This document shows positions 9,247 through 18,833 of a DNA stretch of 64,000 bases, in pieces (positions within the stretch are counted from its first letter, which is position 1; each line of letters starts with the position of its first letter). A program made the position numbers and the translations under genes. Source of the stretch: RPQJ01 sp963706755 (GTDB taxonomy: Bacteria > Pseudomonadota > Gammaproteobacteria > Steroidobacterales > Steroidobacteraceae); the NCBI GenBank assembly GCA_963706755.1, contig CAVPNH010000021.1, positions 1 to 64,000 of the forward strand, given 5' to 3'. The notes under the pieces were generated by a model. It saw nothing but the letters and a program-made list of their open reading frames with translations. It searched no databases and had not been told where the DNA came from.

Positions 9247-9957
9247 ATGCGACGACGTTCCTGGCTGGCGGCATTGCTGTTGTTCGCACTCGCGGGTCCC
9301 GCGGGAGCCGACGATTTGCTCGTCGCGCAGCTCGCCGCCGCCGCGCCCACTGCGAACCGCGAGGTGCTGTCGCTCGCGACGCGCGCGGCCGACTGCGCCC
9401 GTCGGCAGGGCCTGCTCGACGGTTTCCACCGTCTCGCCGTCATCGACTATTCGCTTCCGTCTACCAGCCCGCGCCTCTGGGTCTTCGACGTGGACCGCGG
9501 CAGGCTGCTTTTCCAGGAACTCGTGGCGCACGGGCGCAATACCGGCGAGCAGCTGGCGACGCGATTCTCGAATGTCGAGGGCAGCAAGATGTCGAGCCTC
9601 GGCCTCTTCCAGGCGGTCGACACCTACTACGGCAACAACGGCTATTCGCTGCGCCTGCGCGGACTGGACGCCGGTTTCAACGACCACGCGCTGTCCCGGG
9701 CCATCGTCATGCACGGCGCGCCGTACGTGAGCGAGGCGATCGCGGAGCGGCTGGGGCGGCTCGGCCGCAGCTGGGGCTGTCCGGCCGTGCGCCAGGAAGT
9801 CGCGCAGGTGATGATCGACACGCTGAAGGGCGGGGCGCTGCTCTTCGCCTACTACCCCGACCGAAAATGGCTCAAGGAGTCGCCGCTCCTCACCTGCGGC
9901 GCGGCGCGCGATTCCCGGATCGCGGCAGCGCCTGTCCGGGCTGAGCCCCGGGGCTGA
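9247..9957 (+). CDS. Murein L,D-transpeptidase catalytic-domain family protein (YkuD_2 type)
   Basis: An exported protein of 236 residues likely to act on peptidoglycan. The signal peptide (residues 1-21) contains LAALLLFALAGPAGA. The catalytic domain shows His156 in IVMHGAPYVS and the nucleophile Cys178 in RSWGCPAVR, matching the HG...SxGCPA pattern of this family, which is distinct from classical LdtA-E. Substrate and true transpeptidase activity are inferred from the family. It stands alone between tRNA-Leu and queA, with about 100 bases on either side. Confidence 0.85.
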   Translation: MRRRSWLAALLLFALAGPAGADDLLVAQLAAAAPTANREVLSLATRAADCARRQGLLDGFHRLAVIDYSLPSTSPRLWVFDVDRGRLLFQELVAHGRNTGEQLATRFSNVEGSKMSSLGLFQAVDTYYGNNGYSLRLRGLDAGFNDHALSRAIVMHGAPYVSEAIAERLGRLGRSWGCPAVRQEVAQVMIDTLKGGALLFAYYPDRKWLKESPLLTCGAARDSRIAAAPVRAEPRG

Positions 9958-10054
9958 CCGCTCCCGCGGGATTCCGCCCTGGCCCGCGTGGCGGTCGGGC
10001 GCCTGCCACCTGCCGGGCCGGCGACATCGAGCCCTCTGCTAGCATTCGCGCCCC

Positions 10055-11098
10055 ATGCTGCGCGCGGACTTCCATTACGAGCTGCCGGACGAGCTGATCG
10101 CGCGCCATCCGGTGGCGCGCCGCAGCGACAGCCGGTTGCTGCATCTCGACGGCCGGACCGGGACCGTCGCGGACCGCCAGTTCGCCGACCTGCCGCGCCT
10201 GCTCCGCGCTGGCGACCTCATGGTATTCAACGACACCCGGGTCGTACCGGCCCGGTTGTACGGGCGCAAGGACACCGGCGGCCGCGTGGAGATTCTCCTC
10301 GAGCGCGTGCTCGGCGGGGTGAGCGCCCTCGTGCAGCTGCGCTCGAGCAAGCCGCCGGCGGTGGGCTCAACCATCCGGCTCGAGGGCGAAGGGGCGGCGC
10401 GAGTCGCGGGCCGAGCCGAGGATTTCTGGCTGCTCGAGTTCGACGCAGACCCGGGCGCGGTTTTCGAGCGCCACGGTGAGATGCCGTTGCCGCCCTACCT
10501 GCGGCGGCCGGTCGAGGACCTCGACCGCGAGCGCTACCAGACGGTCTATGCGCGCGAGCCCGGCGCGGTCGCAGCCCCTACGGCCGGGCTGCATTTCGAC
10601 CCGGAGCTGCTGGCCGCCTGCGCACGGGCGGGCGTGGCCAGCGCGCACGTGACGCTGCACGTCGGCGCCGGAACCTTCCAGCCGGTGCGCGTCGACGACC
10701 TGGCGCTGCACCGCATGCACGCGGAGCGCGTCGACGTTCCCGCGGAGACCTGCGAGGCCGTTGCCACCTGCCGCGCCCGCGGTGGTCGCGTCGTGGCCGT
10801 GGGAACCACGGCGGTGCGCGCGCTCGAGTCCGCGGCGGAGCAGGGCGTGCTCGCGCCGCTGGCCGGCGACACCAGGCTCTTCATCACGCCGGGATTCAGG
10901 TTCCGGGTCGTGGATGCGCTCATCACGAACTTCCACCTGCCGGAGTCGACCCTGCTCATGCTGGTATGCGCATTTGCCGGGCGCGACCATGTGCTCGGTG
11001 CCTACCGGCACGCAGTCGCTGCGCGCTACCGGTTCTTCAGCTACGGTGACGCGATGCTCGTCGAGCCGGATCCTGCCGCCCTGGTGGAAGCACGATGA
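10055..11098 (+). CDS. queA: S-adenosylmethionine:tRNA ribosyltransferase-isomerase
   Basis: Adds the ribosyl part of S-adenosylmethionine to preQ1 in the tRNA wobble position, making epoxyqueuosine. The 347 residues are the usual family length. The N-terminus MLRADFHYELPDELIARHP, and the blocks FNDTRVVPARLYGRK, AAPTAGLHF, TLHVGAGTFQPV and TNFHLPESTLLMLV, are characteristic. The stop overlaps the tgt start by 4 bases (ATGA). It is first of the queA-tgt-yajC-secD-secF cluster. A likely -10 (TAGCAT) lies about 20-25 bases upstream. Confidence 0.97.
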   Translation: MLRADFHYELPDELIARHPVARRSDSRLLHLDGRTGTVADRQFADLPRLLRAGDLMVFNDTRVVPARLYGRKDTGGRVEILLERVLGGVSALVQLRSSKPPAVGSTIRLEGEGAARVAGRAEDFWLLEFDADPGAVFERHGEMPLPPYLRRPVEDLDRERYQTVYAREPGAVAAPTAGLHFDPELLAACARAGVASAHVTLHVGAGTFQPVRVDDLALHRMHAERVDVPAETCEAVATCRARGGRVVAVGTTAVRALESAAEQGVLAPLAGDTRLFITPGFRFRVVDALITNFHLPESTLLMLVCAFAGRDHVLGAYRHAVAARYRFFSYGDAMLVEPDPAALVEAR

Positions 11099-12243
11099 CC
11101 AGGATATTCGACCTCCTTTCCACGAGCGGCCGCGCACGTCGCGGGCGGCTCCGGCTCCGTCGCGGCTGCGTCGAGACGCCGGTCTTCATGCCGGTCGGCA
11201 CGTACGGGACCGTGAAGGCGATGACACCGGAAGAGCTGTCGGGGCTCGGTGTCCAGATCGTGCTCGGCAACACCTTCCACCTCATGCTGCGTCCGGGAAC
11301 AGACGTGATACGGGCGCACGGCGGGCTGCACGGCTTCATGCACTGGCCGGGCCCCATCCTCACCGACTCGGGCGGCTTCCAGGTCTTCAGTCTCGCGGAG
11401 CTGCGCAAGCTCTCCGAGGACGGGGTCCGGTTCAGGTCGCCCGTCAATGGCGACCCCGTGTTCCTGAGTCCCGAGGTCTCGATCGGCGTGCAGACCGGGC
11501 TCGACTCGGACATCGTCATGGTCTTCGATGAGTGCCCACCGTATCCGGCCACCGAGGACGAGGCCCGACGGTCCATGGAGCTCTCCATGCGCTGGGCGCG
11601 CCGCAGCCGCGATGCATTCGACGGAATAGGCAACCCGAACGCCCTCTTCGGCATCGTGCAGGGCGGGACGCACCTGCCGCTCAGGTTCGAGTCCATCGAC
11701 ACCCTGCGCGGGATCGGCTTCGACGGCTACGCGGTCGGGGGCCTCGCGGTGGGCGAGCCGGCCGAGGAACGAAACGACGTGCTCGACGCGCTCGAGCCGC
11801 AGCTGCCGGCCGACCACCCGCGTTACCTCATGGGGGTCGGCACGCCCGCGGACATCGTGCAGGCTGTCTCGCGCGGGGTGGACATGTTCGATTGCGTCAT
11901 GCCGACGCGAAACGCCCGGAACGGCCACCTGTTCACGAGCCAGGGCGTGGTGAAGATCCGCAACGCCGCTCATCAGGACGACACCCGGCCGCTGGACCCC
12001 AGGTGCGGCTGCTACACCTGCCGCAACTACTCCCGCGCCTACCTGCGCCATCTCGACCGCTGCAACGAGATCCTGGGCGCGAGGCTGAACACCATCCACA
12101 ACCTGAGCTACTACCTCACGCTCATGGCCCGGATCCGGGCGGCCATCGAGGAGGGCAGGTTCCCGGCGTTCGCCTCGGCATTCCTGGCCGGCCCGGAGGG
12201 CGGTTCCGTGCCGGCCGGCAGCCCGGCCGACCCTCGGGTATAA
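11095..12243 (+). CDS. tgt: tRNA-guanine transglycosylase
   Basis: Exchanges the wobble guanine of GUN anticodons for preQ1, the step before QueA. The 382 residues contain the substrate pocket DSGGFQVFSL, IVQGG and GYAVGGLAVGE. The nucleophile Asp lies in MFDCVMPTRNARNG. The structural zinc site CGCYTCRNYSRAYLRHL gives three cysteines and a histidine. It is translationally coupled to queA through the 4-base overlap and is followed 51 bases later by yajC. Confidence 0.97.
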   Translation: MTRIFDLLSTSGRARRGRLRLRRGCVETPVFMPVGTYGTVKAMTPEELSGLGVQIVLGNTFHLMLRPGTDVIRAHGGLHGFMHWPGPILTDSGGFQVFSLAELRKLSEDGVRFRSPVNGDPVFLSPEVSIGVQTGLDSDIVMVFDECPPYPATEDEARRSMELSMRWARRSRDAFDGIGNPNALFGIVQGGTHLPLRFESIDTLRGIGFDGYAVGGLAVGEPAEERNDVLDALEPQLPADHPRYLMGVGTPADIVQAVSRGVDMFDCVMPTRNARNGHLFTSQGVVKIRNAAHQDDTRPLDPRCGCYTCRNYSRAYLRHLDRCNEILGARLNTIHNLSYYLTLMARIRAAIEEGRFPAFASAFLAGPEGGSVPAGSPADPRV

Positions 12244-12294
12244 TCCGCAACCTTTTTGATGGCCCCATTCGGGCCCGGTACAGGAGTCTCCCTG

Positions 12295-12624
12295 ATGGAT
12301 TGGTTGATCCCGAGCGCCCATGCGCAGGCCGCCGGCGGCGCGCAGCCGAACGCGTTTACCTCGCTGCTGCCCCTGGTCCTGATTTTCGTCGTGTTCTACT
12401 TCCTGCTGATCCGCCCGCAGACGAAGCGCGCGAAGGAGCACAAGGCCATGGTCGCGGCGCTTGCCGCGGGCGACGAGGTGGTCACGAGCGGCGGCATTCT
12501 CGGCCGGATCACCGAGGCCGGCGAGCAGTTCCTGACCGTCGAAGTGGCTGAAGGCGTGCGGGTCAAGGTCCAGCGCCACACCGTCACCAGCGTCCTGCCC
12601 AAGGGCACCCTGAAGAGCGCCTGA
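12295..12624 (+). CDS. yajC: Sec translocon accessory protein YajC
   Basis: A small inner-membrane protein of 109 residues that associates with SecDF-YidC. I chose the ATG at 12295 because CAGGAG lies 9 bases upstream; a TTG at 12256 would add a poorly conserved tail. One transmembrane helix (LLPLVLIFVVFYFLLIRPQ) is followed by the conserved QTKRAKEHKAMVAALAAGDE and VVTSGGILGRI. Its place before secD is conserved. Confidence 0.95.
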   Translation: MDWLIPSAHAQAAGGAQPNAFTSLLPLVLIFVVFYFLLIRPQTKRAKEHKAMVAALAAGDEVVTSGGILGRITEAGEQFLTVEVAEGVRVKVQRHTVTSVLPKGTLKSA

Positions 12625-12639
12625 GCCCGAGGGGCGACC

Positions 12640-14499
12640 ATGCACAGTTACCCGGCCTGGAAGATCTGGCTGGTCACCATCGTCATGCTGGTGGCCCTGG
12701 TGCTCGCGCTGCCGAACGTGTTCGGCGAGGCGCCTGCCCTGCAGTTGTCACGCAACGACCGCTCTGCGTTCACGGATGAATCCCAGGCCGCGGTGGCTGC
12801 GATCGTCGCAGCGAAGGGCATTCCGGCGGACGCCGCCTACCGCGAGGGCGACCGGCTGGTGCTGCGCTTCGCGACAGTCGACAAGCAGCTCAAGGCCCGG
12901 GACGCGATCCGCGAGGCCGCCCCGCGCGACTACCTGATCGCGCTGTCGCAGGTCCCGCGCACGCCGGCGTGGATGCGTGCCGTCGGCTTGAAGCCCATGA
13001 GCCTCGGCCTCGACCTGCGCGGCGGCGTGTACTTCATGTACGAGGTCGACGTGAAGGGCGCAGTGAAGCAGCTGCTCGAGAGCATGGAGCGAGACTACCG
13101 CACGATGCTGCGCGACGAGCGCATCCCCTTCAGCGGCATGCAGAACGACGGCACGGACACGGTGAAGATCCTGCTGCGCACGGGCGCGGACGCGCCACGC
13201 GTCGAGTCGCTGCTGCGCAAGCGCGACCCGAACCTGGTCCTCGAGACCGACACGCTGGGCGAGGCCGGCTCGGTGAGCGTGACGGTGAGGCCGGAGGCCA
13301 TCAAGGAACGGCAGGACTTCGCGATCCAGCAGAACATCACGACGCTCCGCAATCGCGTGGACGAGCTCGGCGTGACCGAGCCCATCGTGGCCCGCCAGGG
13401 GCTGGACCGCATCGTGGTGCAGCTGCCCGGCGTGCAGGACCCCAACGAGGCGCTGCGAGTGCTCGGCGCCACGGCGACCCTGGAGTTCCGCCTCGTGGAC
13501 GACCAGAACTCCCCGGCTGACGCGGAGCGCACCAAGCGGGTGCCGCTCGGCTCGAAGCTCTACCACACCCGCGAGGGCGAGCCGGTCCTGCTCAAGCGCG
13601 ACATCATCGTATCCGGCGAGCAGCTGGTGGACGCGAGCTCGGGATTCTCGGAAGGCGAGCCCGCCGTGTACGTCAAGCTCGACGCTCGCGGAGCGTCCGA
13701 GATGCTGCGCACGACGCGCGAAAACCTGGGGCGGCCGATGTCGGTGGTGTTCATCGAGAAGAAGCGGGTCGCCGAGGCCGAGCCCTGCAACGGCGTGCGC
13801 TCGGGGACCGAGTGCACCGAGGAGCGGGTCATCAGCGTCGCGACCATCCGCGGCGTGTTCAGCAGCAATTTCCAGATCACCGGGCTGCTCGCCGGCGAGG
13901 CGCGCGAGCTCGCGCTGCTGCTGCGCGCCGGATCGCTCGCCGCGCCGCTCTACATCGTGGAGCAGCGCACCGTGGGCCCGAGCCTCGGCCAGGACAACAT
14001 CGACCGCGGCATGCGTGCGCTTGCGATCGGGCTGCTCGTGGTGTTCGTGTTCATGGTGCTGTACTACAAGAAGTTCGGGCTGATCGCGGACGCCGTGCTG
14101 CTTGCGAACGTCGTGCTGCTCACCGCGCTGCTGTCGATGCTGCAGGCGTCCCTGTCACTGCCCGGAATCGCCGGCATCGTGCTCACGGTCGGCATGGCCG
14201 TGGACGCCAACATCCTGATCTTCGAGCGCATCCGCGAGGAGCTGCGCAACGGCGTCAGCCCCTTCGCCGCCATCAACGCGGGTTTCGAGAAGGCCTTCTC
14301 CTCGATCGCCGACTCGAACGTCACGACACTCATCGCCGGCGTGGTGCTGTTTACCTTCGGCACGGGCCCGGTGCGCGGCTTCGCGGTCGTGCTGTCGCTC
14401 GGCATCATGACTTCAATGTTCACCGCGCTGGTCGGCAGCCGGTCGCTCATCCACCTGATATGGGGGCGCCGGCGCAAGCTGGAATCGCTCTCGATCTGA
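12640..14499 (+). CDS. secD: Protein translocase subunit SecD
   Basis: The proton-driven RND-type subunit that pulls preproteins out of the Sec channel on the periplasmic side. The 619 residues match gammaproteobacterial SecD. It has an N-terminal helix (about residues 7-27), the large P1 periplasmic domain starting near LGLDLRGGVYFMYEVD, and five C-terminal helices containing GMAVDANILIFERIREEL, the conserved SecD/F Asp-rich segment. It is 15 bases after yajC and 10 before secF, as an operon. Confidence 0.97.
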   Translation: MHSYPAWKIWLVTIVMLVALVLALPNVFGEAPALQLSRNDRSAFTDESQAAVAAIVAAKGIPADAAYREGDRLVLRFATVDKQLKARDAIREAAPRDYLIALSQVPRTPAWMRAVGLKPMSLGLDLRGGVYFMYEVDVKGAVKQLLESMERDYRTMLRDERIPFSGMQNDGTDTVKILLRTGADAPRVESLLRKRDPNLVLETDTLGEAGSVSVTVRPEAIKERQDFAIQQNITTLRNRVDELGVTEPIVARQGLDRIVVQLPGVQDPNEALRVLGATATLEFRLVDDQNSPADAERTKRVPLGSKLYHTREGEPVLLKRDIIVSGEQLVDASSGFSEGEPAVYVKLDARGASEMLRTTRENLGRPMSVVFIEKKRVAEAEPCNGVRSGTECTEERVISVATIRGVFSSNFQITGLLAGEARELALLLRAGSLAAPLYIVEQRTVGPSLGQDNIDRGMRALAIGLLVVFVFMVLYYKKFGLIADAVLLANVVLLTALLSMLQASLSLPGIAGIVLTVGMAVDANILIFERIREELRNGVSPFAAINAGFEKAFSSIADSNVTTLIAGVVLFTFGTGPVRGFAVVLSLGIMTSMFTALVGSRSLIHLIWGRRRKLESLSI

Positions 14500-14509
14500 G
14501 GACCCGGCA

Positions 14510-15445
14510 ATGGAATTCTTTCACCGGAAGACCAGTTACCCCTTCATGGCCACCCGCAGGCGGTGGTACGCGACTTCGGCGATCCTGATCCTGGGCTCGC
14601 TCGCTTCGCTCGCCGTGCAGGGCCTCAATTTCGGCATCGACTTCACCGGCGGCGTGGTGATGGAATTCACCTTCCCGAAGGCTGCGGACCTGGAGAAAGT
14701 CCGCAGCGAGCTCGCTGGTGCCGGGCTCGGCGACGCTGCGGTTCAGAGCTTCGGCACGTCGCGCGACGTGCTTGTCCGCCTGCTGCCCAAGGGCGGCGAG
14801 GACGTGAACAAGGTCGGCCAGGAGGTGCTCGCGGCGATCCAGCAGCAGAACCCCGGGGTGGAACTGAGGCGCACGGAAGTCGTCGGGCCCCAGGTGGGCC
14901 AGGAACTCGCGGAGAAGGGCGCGCTCGCCATACTGTTCACGTTCCTGCTCATCCTCGGGTACGTGGCCATGCGTTTCCAGTGGAAGCTGGGCGTCGGCGC
15001 GATCGTGGCAGCGCTGCACGACCCGATCATCATCCTCGGGTTCTTCTCCTTCACCCGCATGACCTTCGACCTGCCGTCGCTCGCGGCGATCCTGGCGGTG
15101 ATCGGCTACTCGCTGAACGACACGGTGGTGGTCTTCGACCGCCTGCGCGAGCGTTTCCTCTCGATGCGCAAGAGCACGCCCGGGCAGGTGATCGACGCGG
15201 CGGTCAACGAGACGCTGTCGCGCACCATCATGACCAGCCTGACCACGATGCTCACGGTACTGGCGCTGCTGTTCTTCGGCGGCGAGATCCTGCGGGGCTT
15301 CTCGGTGGCGCTCACCATCGGCATCGTGGTCGGCACCTACTCGTCGATCTACGTCGCGAGTGCGCTCGCGCTGGACCTGAAGCTTGCCGCGCTCGACTTG
15401 ATGCCCGTGCAGCACGAGAAGGACGCGGTCGACGACATGCCGTGA
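14510..15445 (+). CDS. secF: Protein translocase subunit SecF
   Basis: The partner of SecD in the Sec accessory complex. The 311 residues have an N-terminal helix, a short periplasmic domain beginning NFGIDFTGGVVMEF, and a C-terminal helical bundle containing GYSLNDTVVVFDRLRE, the counterpart of the conserved SecD segment. The start ATG at 14510 gives MEFFHRKTSYPFM. A GC-rich inverted repeat, CGACCGTCGCCTGCGGGCAGG, follows the stop, but I could not confirm a terminator. Confidence 0.97.
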   Translation: MEFFHRKTSYPFMATRRRWYATSAILILGSLASLAVQGLNFGIDFTGGVVMEFTFPKAADLEKVRSELAGAGLGDAAVQSFGTSRDVLVRLLPKGGEDVNKVGQEVLAAIQQQNPGVELRRTEVVGPQVGQELAEKGALAILFTFLLILGYVAMRFQWKLGVGAIVAALHDPIIILGFFSFTRMTFDLPSLAAILAVIGYSLNDTVVVFDRLRERFLSMRKSTPGQVIDAAVNETLSRTIMTSLTTMLTVLALLFFGGEILRGFSVALTIGIVVGTYSSIYVASALALDLKLAALDLMPVQHEKDAVDDMP

Positions 15446-15488
15446 GGCGACCGTCGCCTGCGGGCAGGCGATCCGGGGGAACCATACG

Positions 15489-16470
15489 TTGGTCGAGCTG
15501 ATCTGGGTCGGATTCATCACGCTGTTCCTGGGGCTGCTGTTCCTGGATCTCAGCGTCCTGCATCGCGAGGCGGCCGAGTTGTCGGTCCGGCAGGCGCTGT
15601 TCTGGACGGCGATCTGGATCGGCGTCGCCTTCTCGTACGCGTTAGTGATCTACGGCCTGTACGAATACCGCTGGTACGGGTTCGAGCCGGCCGTGGGCGC
15701 GACGAACGGCTGGGACGCCGTGGTGCAGTACGTCACGGGTTACCTGCTCGAGTGGTCGCTGTCCGTCGACAACATCTTCGTGATGGCGTTGATCTTCTCG
15801 TACCTGAAGATCCCGGCTCTCTACCAGTACCGCGTGCTGTTCTGGGGCATCGTCGGCGCGATCGTGCTCAGGGGCCTAATGATCGCGACCGGCACGGCGC
15901 TGCTCGCGCGCTTCGACTGGATGTTCTACGTCTTCGGCGCGACGCTGTTGTTGTCGGCACTCAGGATGCTGCGCGACGACGAGGTCCGCGACTTCGGTTC
16001 GAGTCTGCCGGCAAGGCTCGTGCGGCGCTTCGTGCCGGTGACCGACGAACTCGACCGGGCGCGCTTCTTCGTGCGCCGCTCGGGCAGGCTCTACGCCACG
16101 CCGCTGTTCGTCGCCCTGGTCATGGTGGAATTGACGGACGTCGTGTTCGCCGTGGATTCGATTCCCGCGATCCTGGCCGTCACCCGCGACCCGTTCCTGG
16201 TCTTCACGTCGAACGCCTTCGCCATCCTCGGCCTGCGCTCGCTTTACTTCGCGGTGGCGGGGCTCCTGGCCCTGTTCCGCTACCTCAAGTACAGCCTGGT
16301 GCTGATCCTGGCCTTCGTCGGCGTGAAGATGCTGCTCGTGGACGTCTACCACGTGCCGAACCTCGTGTCGCTTGGAATCATCGTCGTCACGCTGGCCGCG
16401 GGCTCCGTCGCGTCGCTGTGGGCGGCGCGACGTGACCGGGTCGCGGCCGGGAGACGACCCCGGGTTCTAG
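15489..16470 (+). CDS. TerC/Alx family integral membrane protein
   Basis: A multi-pass membrane protein of the TerC/Alx family, associated with metal (manganese) export or tellurite resistance in other bacteria. The start is TTG at 15489, after GGGGGA. Conserved blocks are LEWSLSVDNIFVMALIFSYL with the intramembrane Asp, and ELTDVVFAVDSIPAI with its second acidic pair. The family body ends near residue 325, but the literal frame runs on without a stop through the opposite-strand permease gene. A TAG at 16468-16470, one frame over, gives a sensible end, so an indel close to 16450 is likely. It is convergent with the permease and their ends touch. Confidence 0.8.
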
Positions 16471-17933
16471 CCCTGCTTGCCGCGCAGCGCGCTGTGCTTG
16501 CGGCCGTAGAAGACGTAGACCAGCAGGCCGAAGAACGTCCAGACGACCAGCCGCACCCAGGTGTCCTTCGGCAGCGAGATCATCATGTAGGCGCAGATGA
16601 GCGCGCCGAGCGTGCAGACGAGCCACGGCGCCTTGACGCGGAACGGCCGCTTGAGGTCCGGTCGCGTGCGGCGCAGCACCAGCACGCCGATGCACACCAC
16701 GATGAAGGCCATCAGCGTGCCGATGGACACGAGCTCGCCGAGGATCGTCACCGGCAGCATCCCGGCGACCGCGGCCGCGACGACTCCCGTGAGCACCGTC
16801 GAGAACGAGGGCGTCTTGAAATTCGGGTGTACTTTCGCGAACACCGGAGGCAGCAGGCCGTCCTTGGACATCGCGTAGAAGATGCGCGGCTGGCCGAGCA
16901 GCATCACCAGCATGGTCGAGGTCATGCCCGCGATCGCGCCGAGCTTCACCCAGCCGGCGAGCCAGCTCAGGCCGGGATAGCGGTCGAGCGCCATGGCGAC
17001 GGGAGCCGGCGTGTTCAGTTCCAGGTAGGGGACCATGCCCGTCAGCACCGCGGCGACGGCGATGTAGAGCACCGTGCAGATCGCGAGGCTGACCAGGATG
17101 CCGATCGGCATGTCGCGCTGCGGGTTGCGCGCCTCCTGCGCGGCGGTCGAGACCGCGTCGAAGCCGATGTAGGCGAAGAAGATGATGCCCGCGGCCGTCA
17201 CCACGCCGCTCCAGCCGAACTGGCCCGGCCCGGTGTTCGGCGGGATGAACGGGTGCCAGTTGGCGCCGCTCACGTAGAAGGCGCCGAAACCGATGAACAG
17301 CACGATGACCGTGACCTTGATCGCGACCACGATTGCGTTGAAGCGTGCCGACTGGTGGATGCCGACGTAGCACAGCGCCGACATGACGCACAGGATCAGC
17401 ACCGCCGGCAGGTTCACGAGCGCCCCCGTATGGACGAGTGACCAGTGCGTTGCACCCTTGGCGAACGGGGCGTTGGTCAGGCCGTCCGGCAGGTGCAGGC
17501 CGATCTGGTTCATCAGGCTCACGACATAGCCCGACCAGCCGACCGCGATCGTGGCGGCGGCGAACAGGTACTCGAGGATCAGGTTCCAGCCCACGAACCA
17601 GGCGATGCCCTCGCCGAGCGTCGCGTAGGAGTACGAGTAGGCGCTGCCCGAGACCGGGATCATGGCCGCGAATTCGGCGTAGCAGAGGCCCGCGAAGGCG
17701 CAGCCGATGCCGGCGATGATGAACGACAGCACGAGCGCGGGCCCGGCGTGGTTGGCGGCCGCCGTGCCCGTGAGCACGAAGATGCCGGTGCCGATGATGG
17801 CTCCGATGCCCATGAGCACCAGCATCCGTGCGTCGAGGACCCGGTTCAGCTCGTTGGCCGAGCCAGCCTCGTGCAGGTCACTGATGGGCTTGGTCGCGAA
17901 CAGGCTGTGTGCCATGAAGTCCCCCGCTGCCAT
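16467..17933 (-). CDS. APC-superfamily amino-acid permease (cationic amino-acid transporter type)
   Basis: An inner-membrane amino-acid transporter of 488 residues with about 12 helices. The first helix begins after an N-terminal LNRVLDARMLVLMGIGAIIG, and GTGIFVLTG is the unwound substrate-binding motif of the APC fold. FFAYIGFDAVSTAAQEARNP is the helix 6 signature of the CAT subgroup. The C-terminus YVFYGRKHSALRGKQG is basic and cytoplasmic. The substrate cannot be told from sequence. It is convergent with the TerC gene and followed upstream by suhB on the same strand, 77 bases away. Confidence 0.9.
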   Translation of the reverse strand: MAAGDFMAHSLFATKPISDLHEAGSANELNRVLDARMLVLMGIGAIIGTGIFVLTGTAAANHAGPALVLSFIIAGIGCAFAGLCYAEFAAMIPVSGSAYSYSYATLGEGIAWFVGWNLILEYLFAAATIAVGWSGYVVSLMNQIGLHLPDGLTNAPFAKGATHWSLVHTGALVNLPAVLILCVMSALCYVGIHQSARFNAIVVAIKVTVIVLFIGFGAFYVSGANWHPFIPPNTGPGQFGWSGVVTAAGIIFFAYIGFDAVSTAAQEARNPQRDMPIGILVSLAICTVLYIAVAAVLTGMVPYLELNTPAPVAMALDRYPGLSWLAGWVKLGAIAGMTSTMLVMLLGQPRIFYAMSKDGLLPPVFAKVHPNFKTPSFSTVLTGVVAAAVAGMLPVTILGELVSIGTLMAFIVVCIGVLVLRRTRPDLKRPFRVKAPWLVCTLGALICAYMMISLPKDTWVRLVVWTFFGLLVYVFYGRKHSALRGKQG

Positions 17934-18009
17934 TCGTTGAAAGTCTGTGCGCCGCGTTCCGGCGCCGGCGGAATGTACCGCGACCGCGACCCCGCGCGAT
18001 AGTGCGGGG

Positions 18010-18810
18010 TCAGACCTCGCGCAGCGCCTCCGGCACGAAGGGCCTGAGGCACTCCACCAGCGCCTCGTAGACCTTCGGCGTGCCGGCGATGATGTTTCCG
18101 CCCTGGCGGTACTCGCCGCCCGAGAGCGTGCCGACGTGGCCGCCGGCTTCCGTGATGAGGAGCGTGCCCGCGGCCGTATCCCAGGAATTCAGGCCGATTT
18201 CCCAGAATCCATCGATGCGTCCGGCCGCGACGTAGGCCAGGTCGAGCGACGCGGCGCCAGGTCGGCGGATCCCGGCCGTCTGCTGCATGACCGCCTTCAG
18301 CATGCCGAGGTACTCGTCGACCCAGCGGGCGTTGGCCCGGTAGGGGAACCCCGTGCCGATGAGCGCGCCCTCGAGTTCCGTCTGCTTGCTCACGCGGATG
18401 CGCCGGCCGTCGCGCTGCGCGCCGTCGCCGCGCGAGGCGGTGAACAGCTCCTGCCGCATCGGGTCGTAGACCACGGCGTGCTCGAGCCGGCCGCGGTACT
18501 CGCATGCCAGCGACACCGCGAAGGTGGGGAAGCCGTGCAGGAAGTTCGTCGTGCCGTCGAGCGGATCGATGATCCACACGAACTCGTCGCCGCCGCTGCG
18601 GCCGCCTTCCTCGCCGAGGAAGCCGTGGTCCGGGTGCGTCCGGCGGATGGTCTCGATGATGTCGCGCTCGGCGAGCTGGTCGATCTCGCTCACGAAGTCG
18701 TTGCGGCTCTTCGAGCGCACGGCCAGTGACGGCACGCGGTCCACGTTGCGCACGATCAGGTCGCCGGCGCGGCGCGCGGCGCGGACGGCGATGTTGAGTA
18801 GGGGCTGCAT
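18010..18810 (-). CDS. suhB: Inositol-1-monophosphatase SuhB
   Basis: A Mg-dependent inositol monophosphatase; in enteric bacteria SuhB also joins the ribosomal RNA antitermination complex. The 266 residues carry the metal-binding motifs GEEGG, IDPLDGTTNFLHG and the C-terminal WDTAAGTLLITEAGG. The start MQPLLNIAVRAARRAGDLI is typical of SuhB. It is divergent from trmJ with only 23 bases between start codons, including a -10-like TAGAAT facing trmJ. This suhB/trmJ arrangement is conserved in gammaproteobacteria. Confidence 0.95.
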   Translation of the reverse strand: MQPLLNIAVRAARRAGDLIVRNVDRVPSLAVRSKSRNDFVSEIDQLAERDIIETIRRTHPDHGFLGEEGGRSGGDEFVWIIDPLDGTTNFLHGFPTFAVSLACEYRGRLEHAVVYDPMRQELFTASRGDGAQRDGRRIRVSKQTELEGALIGTGFPYRANARWVDEYLGMLKAVMQQTAGIRRPGAASLDLAYVAAGRIDGFWEIGLNSWDTAAGTLLITEAGGHVGTLSGGEYRQGGNIIAGTPKVYEALVECLRPFVPEALREV

Positions 18811-18833
18811 GCGGGCGGCTAGAATAGCAGAGC

